Shown here piece by piece: positions 42,810 through 46,809 of a DNA stretch of 46,809 nucleotides. The translations under genes were made by a program, and so were the position numbers. The DNA is from Curtobacterium caseinilyticum (GTDB lineage: Bacteria; Actinomycetota; Actinomycetes; Actinomycetales; Microbacteriaceae), in the NCBI RefSeq assembly GCF_030363035.1, contig NZ_JAUCMN010000015.1:1-46809 (forward strand). The letters run 5' to 3'. The notes below the pieces were generated by a model that saw nothing but the letters and a program-made list of their open reading frames with translations, did not search any database and was not told the origin of the DNA. Position 1 is the first letter of the stretch, and every line of letters begins with the position of its first letter.

Positions 42810-43511
42810 TCAGAGGATGCGGGTGTGCACGGACCCGACGCCGTCGATCGTGCCGGTGACGACGTCACCACGGTGCAGCGGACCGACGCCGTCGGGCGTC
42901 CCGGTGAGCAGCAGGTCGCCGGGCGCGAGGGCGACCCACCGGGAGAGCTCCGCGACGGTCTCGGCGACCGACCAGATCTGGTCGGCCAGGTCACCGGACT
43001 GCCGGAGGGCGCCGATGTGGTCCGTCGCGGCCGCGACGCGGAGTTCGACGGCGCCGGAGGTGGGGTCCACCTCCGCTGCCGGCACGAGCGTGCCGATCGG
43101 GGCCGACGCGTCGAAGCCCTTCGCCAGGTCCCACGGTCGGCCGAGCCGCTTCGCCTCGGCCTGCAGGTCCCGGCGGGTCAGGTCGAGCCCGACGCCGTAC
43201 CCCCAGACCAGGTCGAGCGCGTGGTCGACCGGGACGTCCGAGCCGCCGCGTCCGAGGGCGACGACGAGCTCGACCTCGTGCTCGAGCCGCTCGGTGCCGG
43301 GCGGGTAGGGGGTGTCGGCACCGTCGGTGACCAGGGCGCACGCCGGCTTCGTGAAGAAGAACGGCGGCTCGCGGTCCGGGTCGTGACCCATCTCGCGGGC
43401 GTGCGCGGCGTAGTTGCGTCCGACGCAGTACACGCGCCGGACGGGGAAGCGCCCGCCGGTCGAGGTCGGCAGCGTGACGAGGTCCGGGGCGGGGATGACG
43501 AGGTCCTGCAC
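42810..43511 (-). CDS. Fumarylacetoacetate hydrolase family protein
   Basis: A 233-residue FAH-fold metal enzyme that cleaves C-C bonds or decarboxylates acyl-pyruvates and catechol-derived products. Conserved features are [16 protein letters not shown] near 28-43, [10 protein letters not shown], the metal ligands in [14 protein letters not shown] near 75-88 (E..E), [14 protein letters not shown] with the third Asp near 109, and [13 protein letters not shown] near 205. The short form is like acylpyruvate hydrolases. The start is GTG 43511 with AGG upstream. It may share a transcript with the small gene 18 bp upstream. Confidence 0.92.
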   Translation of the reverse strand: MQDLVIPAPDLVTLPTSTGGRFPVRRVYCVGRNYAAHAREMGHDPDREPPFFFTKPACALVTDGADTPYPPGTERLEHEVELVVALGRGGSDVPVDHALDLVWGYGVGLDLTRRDLQAEAKRLGRPWDLAKGFDASAPIGTLVPAAEVDPTSGAVELRVAAATDHIGALRQSGDLADQIWSVAETVAELSRWVALAPGDLLLTGTPDGVGPLHRGDVVTGTIDGVGSVHTRIL

Positions 43512-43529
43512 GGGTCCAGCCTGGCACGG

Positions 43530-43754
43530 TCAGCTCTCGGCGAGCGAGGCCTCTTCGCGCAGGTCCTGCACCTTGTCGGTACGCGCGCGCTCCTGGCGTT
43601 CGCGCCACTCCTGCCGGAGGTCCGCCAGGAACTCGGGCCGGCCGTCCTCGTGCATGAGCGGACCGTAGTGCGGGTCCGCGAGCAGCGAGGCGAAGGCGCG
43701 CTCCACCCTGGTCAGCCGTTGCTTGAAGGCGCGGTCGGACTCGTCGGTGATCAT
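43530..43754 (-). CDS. Small charged hypothetical protein
   Basis: A 74-residue soluble protein rich in Arg, Glu and Asp (RLTRVERAFASLLADPHYGP, FLADLRQEWRERQER). It is predicted to be mostly helical and has no recognised domain. The ATG is preceded by AAGGAGGA and overlaps the stop of the upstream gene (43751-43754), so it is real and coupled. A helical protein-interaction role is a guess. Confidence 0.75.
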   Translation of the reverse strand: MITDESDRAFKQRLTRVERAFASLLADPHYGPLMHEDGRPEFLADLRQEWRERQERARTDKVQDLREEASLAES

Positions 43755-44098
43755 CTGGATCGTCCTCCTTCTCCGGCGTCATCGGTCGGGCTGGCACTCC
43801 GTCGACGCCCTCGTTCTGTTCGCTCGAGCTCGGTCAGGACCCACTCGTCGTCCGCGGTCACCCACGACCGGGTCGTGAGCGCGTGGGTCATGAACGCGGC
43901 AGCGTCATGGTCGGCGGGATCGCCGGAGAGCGCCCGCTCGACCACCCTCGACCAACGTTGCCACCACAGGTCGCGGTGCACCGAGAACTCTGTATTCCGC
44001 CGCATCCGCCGCCCCTCGACCACCGTCACGACGACGCTCACGGCTGCGACGACCGCTCCCGCGATCGCGACCAGCGCGCTCACCCACCCGACCTGCAT
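43751..44098 (-). CDS. Small single-pass membrane protein
   Basis: A 115-residue protein with one N-terminal membrane helix (about 5-27, GWVSALVAIAGAVVAAVSVVVTVV) followed by a basic and aromatic region EGRRMRRNTEFSVHRDLWWQR and a polar tail. The family is unknown. The ATG at 44098 is the first that fits. Its stop overlaps the next gene's start (ATGA), so the two small genes form a unit. A terminator of the phosphoketolase gene lies just upstream. Confidence 0.75.
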   Translation of the reverse strand: MQVGWVSALVAIAGAVVAAVSVVVTVVEGRRMRRNTEFSVHRDLWWQRWSRVVERALSGDPADHDAAAFMTHALTTRSWVTADDEWVLTELERTERGRRRSASPTDDAGEGGRSR

Positions 44099-44114
44099 GG
44101 CCCGAGCCTCGCAG

Positions 44115-44153
44115 CACAGGACCGGCCACGCGGCGGGCGTGACCGGTCCTGTG
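44115..44153. terminator. 17-bp near-perfect hairpin after the phosphoketolase gene
   Basis: CACAGGACCGGCCACGC (44115-44131) pairs with 44137-44153 with one mismatch around a 5-base loop. It lies 47 bp downstream of the phosphoketolase stop on the minus strand. Confidence 0.75.
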
Positions 44154-44199
44154 GAGGGTGCGTCGCGCCTCCCGGCTGTGCAGGAGGACGCGGCCAGCG

Positions 44200-46671
44200 T
44201 CAGTTGCCGGGGGCTGCGCCCTCGGTCTCGCCCGCTCCCGGGTCGCCGCCGGTCCCGCCGGAGGCCGGCTCGTCCTGGGGCCAGCCCTGGAACTCCCACC
44301 CGGACAGCGACGGGTGGTCCTCGCCCCTCGTGTAGGCGAAGGTGCGCGCGGCCTCGCGTGCCTCGGTCAGCTTCGCGAGCAGGTCGGCGTGCGCCGTGGC
44401 GTCGACGCGGGTCAGGGCATCGTGCGCGAGCGCGAACCGGTCCATCTCGTTGCGCATGAGCATGTCGAACGGCGACGTCGTGGTGCCCTGCTCGAGGAAC
44501 CCGTGCACGTGCAGGTCGTCGTGCCCGTGACGGCGGTACGTCAGGTTGTGCACGAGCGACGGGTAGCCGTGGAAGGCGAACACCGCCGGGGTGCCGGGCA
44601 GGAAGACCTCGTCGTAGCGCTCGTCGCTGACCGGGTGCTCGTGCTTCCGCGGGTCGCCGAGCGACAGCAGGTCGACGACGTTGACGAACCGCACGCCCAC
44701 GTCGGGGGCGTGCTTCCGGATGATGTCCGCCGCGGCGACGGCCTCGACCGTCGGCACGTCGCCGGCGCTCGCGAGCACGACGTCCGCGCGGCCCACCGTC
44801 TGTTCGGTGCCCGCCCAGTCCCACACGCCGAGGCCGGCCTCGGCGTGGGCGACCGCGTCCTCGAGCGACAGGAACACCGGCTCGGGGTGCTTCCCGGCGA
44901 CGATCACCTCGATCCGGTCGGTGGTCTCGAACGCGTGCGCAGCGACGGCGAGCAGGGTGTTCGCGTCCGCCGGCAGCTTGATGCGGACGAGGTCCTGCTG
45001 CTTCGAGGCGACGACGTCGAGGAACCCGGGGTCCTGGTGGGAGAACCCGTTGTGGTCCTGCCGCCACACGTGCGACGACAGCAGGATCGACAGGTTCGAC
45101 ACGGGTGCGCGCCAGTCGATGTCGGTCGACGACTCGAGCCACTTGGCGTACTGCCCGACCATCGAGTCGATGATGTGTGCGAACGCCTCGTAGGTGTTGA
45201 GCAGCCCGTGCCGGCCGGTCAGGACGTAGCCCTCGAGCATGCCCTCGAGCAGGTGCTCGGACAGGACCTCGATCACACGACCACGGGCACCGAGGTGCTC
45301 GTCACCGGCGGCACGGCGGGCTCGCCAGACGCGGGACGTGACGTCGAACACCGCGTCGAGCTTGTTCGAGATCGTCTCGTCGGGACCGAACAGACGGAAG
45401 GTCGACGCGTTCCGCGACGTCAGCTCGGCGAGCCAGGGGCCGAGGGTCGCGGTCGAGCTGGCGTCCTCGCCGACCGGCACCGCGTACGGCTCGAGCGGCG
45501 GTCGGTCGAGCGCGGTGCGGATCCGGCCGCCGTTCGCGTGCGGCGTCGCACTCATGCGGTGCTCGCCCTGCGGCCGGATCGTCGTGAGGATGCCGGTGGG
45601 CTGCCCGTCGGCGTCGAAGAGCTCGTCCGGCCGGTAGGACCGCATCCACTCCTCGAGCTCCTCGCGGTGCCCGGCGTCCTCGCGCACGGCGGGCAGCGGC
45701 ACCTGGTGGGCGCGGAAGGTGCCCTCGACGCGCTCGCCGTCGACCTCCTGCGGGCCGGTCCAGCCCTTCGGGGTGCGGAGCACGATCATCGGCCACCGGG
45801 GACGGAGGTCGGCGGCCCCGGCTGGCTGCCCCTCGGCGGCGCGCTGCGCCTGGGCGCGGGCGGCTGCCTGGATGTCGTCGATGGTGGCGAGCGCCCGGCG
45901 CAGCGCACCGTCGAACAGCGCGTGCACCGCGAACGGGTCGTGGTCGACCCGCGCGGAGTCGACGACGATGGGCTCGTACCCGAGACCACGGAAGTAGGCC
46001 GTGAGGTCCTCGTCGGGGATGCGGGCGAGGATCGTCGGGTTCGCGATCTTCCACCCGTTCAGGTTGAGGATCGGCAGGACGGCTCCGTCGGACACCGGGT
46101 CGAGGAACGTGTGCGCCTGCCATGATCCGGAGAGCGGACCGGTCTCGGCCTCGCCGTCGCCGACCACGCACGCGACGACGAGGTCCGGGTTGTCGAGCGC
46201 CGCTCCGTACGCGTGGGCGAGGGAGTAGCCGAGCTCACCGCCCTCGTTGATCGAGCCGGGCGTCTCCGGGGCGGCGTGTGACGGGATGCCGCCGGGGAAC
46301 GAGAACTGCCGGAAGAACTTCCGCAGCCCCGCGGGGTCCGGCGTGATGTCGGGGTACAGCTCACCCCAGGTGCCCTCGAGGTACGCGTTCGCGTTCATCG
46401 CCGGGCCGCCGTGTCCGGGACCGCACACGTACAGCAGGTCGCGGTCGGTCTCGGCGATGAGCGCGTTGCAGTGGGCGTACACGAGGTTGAGCGCGGGCGA
46501 GGTCCCCCAGTGCCCGAGCAGCCGCGGCTTCACGTCGTCCGGGTCGATCGGACGGGTGAGCAGTGGGTTGTCGAGGAGGTAGATCTGCCCGACGGTGAGG
46601 TAGTTCGCGGCACGCCACCAGGCGTCGATCGCCCGGATCCGGTCGGTGCTCGGGATGTGTGCGGGGGCCAT
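44200..46671 (-). CDS. xfp: Phosphoketolase (xylulose 5-phosphate/fructose 6-phosphate)
   Basis: An 823-residue thiamine-diphosphate enzyme that splits xylulose 5-phosphate or fructose 6-phosphate with phosphate into acetyl phosphate plus glyceraldehyde 3-phosphate or erythrose 4-phosphate. Signatures are GHWGTSPALNLVYAHCNALI, GPGHGGPAMNANAYLEGTWG, EGGELGYSLAHAYGAALDNP near 143-162, and the TPP loop CVVGDGEAETGPLSGSWQ with NLNGWKIANPT near 205. The central and C-terminal parts follow the family (LLSSHVWRQDHNGFSHQDPG, LVHNLTYRRHGHDDLHVHG). Usual length is 790-830. A Pro/Gly/Glu-rich tail is extra. The start ATG 46671 has GGGGGC just upstream; longer frames exist but have no family match. No acetate kinase gene is in the window. 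Confidence 0.95.
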   Translation of the reverse strand: MAPAHIPSTDRIRAIDAWWRAANYLTVGQIYLLDNPLLTRPIDPDDVKPRLLGHWGTSPALNLVYAHCNALIAETDRDLLYVCGPGHGGPAMNANAYLEGTWGELYPDITPDPAGLRKFFRQFSFPGGIPSHAAPETPGSINEGGELGYSLAHAYGAALDNPDLVVACVVGDGEAETGPLSGSWQAHTFLDPVSDGAVLPILNLNGWKIANPTILARIPDEDLTAYFRGLGYEPIVVDSARVDHDPFAVHALFDGALRRALATIDDIQAAARAQAQRAAEGQPAGAADLRPRWPMIVLRTPKGWTGPQEVDGERVEGTFRAHQVPLPAVREDAGHREELEEWMRSYRPDELFDADGQPTGILTTIRPQGEHRMSATPHANGGRIRTALDRPPLEPYAVPVGEDASSTATLGPWLAELTSRNASTFRLFGPDETISNKLDAVFDVTSRVWRARRAAGDEHLGARGRVIEVLSEHLLEGMLEGYVLTGRHGLLNTYEAFAHIIDSMVGQYAKWLESSTDIDWRAPVSNLSILLSSHVWRQDHNGFSHQDPGFLDVVASKQQDLVRIKLPADANTLLAVAAHAFETTDRIEVIVAGKHPEPVFLSLEDAVAHAEAGLGVWDWAGTEQTVGRADVVLASAGDVPTVEAVAAADIIRKHAPDVGVRFVNVVDLLSLGDPRKHEHPVSDERYDEVFLPGTPAVFAFHGYPSLVHNLTYRRHGHDDLHVHGFLEQGTTTSPFDMLMRNEMDRFALAHDALTRVDATAHADLLAKLTEAREAARTFAYTRGEDHPSLSGWEFQGWPQDEPASGGTGGDPGAGETEGAAPGN

Positions 46672-46809
46672 GCCCCCACGGTACGGAGCAGGTGACCGGC
46701 GTTCCCCAGGAACACGTTCCAAACCGATCGGGCGAGGGTGTCGAATCCCTTGCATCAACCGGGAAACACCCGGAGCGCTCACCAGCCGCAGGTAGCTGGT
46801 TCTCCACCC
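46672..46809. promoter_or_regulatory. Upstream region of the phosphoketolase gene
   Basis: A 138-bp leader/promoter segment without a gene. It contains GTTCCCCAGGAAC (46701-46713) overlapping GGAACACGTTCC (46709-46720), two alternative small palindromes near the start, and ACCAGC-N8-GCTGGT at 46781-46800. These could be regulator sites or leader hairpins. The window ends inside it. Confidence 0.4.

Noticed and set aside
46672..46809. Riboswitch-like leader before the phosphoketolase gene
   Set aside because: Only short unrelated inverted repeats are visible and no known riboswitch core could be recognised; listed only as a promoter region.

Overview
This is a dense, very GC-rich chromosomal window with third codon positions that are nearly always G or C. 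It has many GTG starts and many 4-base stop/start overlaps. The gene content fits a Gram-positive actinobacterium: Ku with a separate Pol-PE-ligase LigD, the coiled-coil/holin-like/DUF3618 envelope trio, DUF6314, DUF6328 and phosphoketolase. My best guess is the family Microbacteriaceae, perhaps Curtobacterium; this rests on gene content and style, not on a marker gene. I saw no rRNA, tRNA, CRISPR array, transposase or phage module. The window reads as ordinary chromosome with a metabolic and stress-related flavour.

Layout. (1) 1-2.5 kb: a G-rich edge, an OsmC peroxide-resistance protein divergent from a DUF805 membrane protein, and a zinc alcohol dehydrogenase. (2) 2.5-10.4 kb, minus strand: a tightly coupled operon of peptide-binding lipoprotein, two permeases, a gamma-glutamyltransferase without signal peptide, a fused double ATPase, and an FCD-type GntR regulator. 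A GntR-like palindrome lies in the promoter region. The likely job is import of gamma-glutamyl peptides such as glutathione and their cleavage in the cytoplasm. (3) 10.7-15.8 kb: a secreted tandem mannose-lectin/M23 peptidase, an AlkD-like protein followed by a 52-bp tandem repeat, a DHA2 exporter with its TetR regulator, and a lipoprotein polysaccharide deacetylase. (4) 16-22.5 kb: zinc dehydrogenase and SDR pair, SHOCT protein, DUF6314, pentapeptide-like protein, a thioredoxin-reductase-like flavoprotein divergent from an XRE-cupin regulator, and a glycosyltransferase.

(5) 22.6-24.7 kb: a three-gene overlapping envelope cassette closed by a strong terminator. (6) 24.7-29.2 kb: MBL-fold hydrolase, HAD phosphatase, GNAT acetyltransferase, then a second TetR-MFS exporter operon with a 25-bp palindromic operator. 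(7) 29.4-34 kb: a ribonucleoside-use locus with a divergent LacI repressor, nucleoside hydrolase, MFS carrier and ribokinase. Its gene set resembles the uridine (uri) locus of Corynebacterium glutamicum, and two LacI-type palindromes lie in its promoter. (8) 34-41.5 kb: Ppx/GppA phosphatase, a monooxygenase-like membrane protein, DUF6328, then a non-homologous end-joining island with Ku, a membrane protein, an SDR and LigD. (9) 41.5-46.7 kb, minus strand: small proteins, a TIM-barrel isomerase-like enzyme, a fumarylacetoacetate-hydrolase-family enzyme and a phosphoketolase.

Several intergenic gaps hold long hairpins. Two at 14.9 and 34.0 kb are clearly related to each other and look like members of an interspersed palindromic repeat family. 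I did not find a convincing wholly new multi-gene system. The most unusual items are the lectin-M23 protein, the peptide-importer/GGT/GntR operon, the NHEJ island with an SDR overlapping ligD, and the repeat families.
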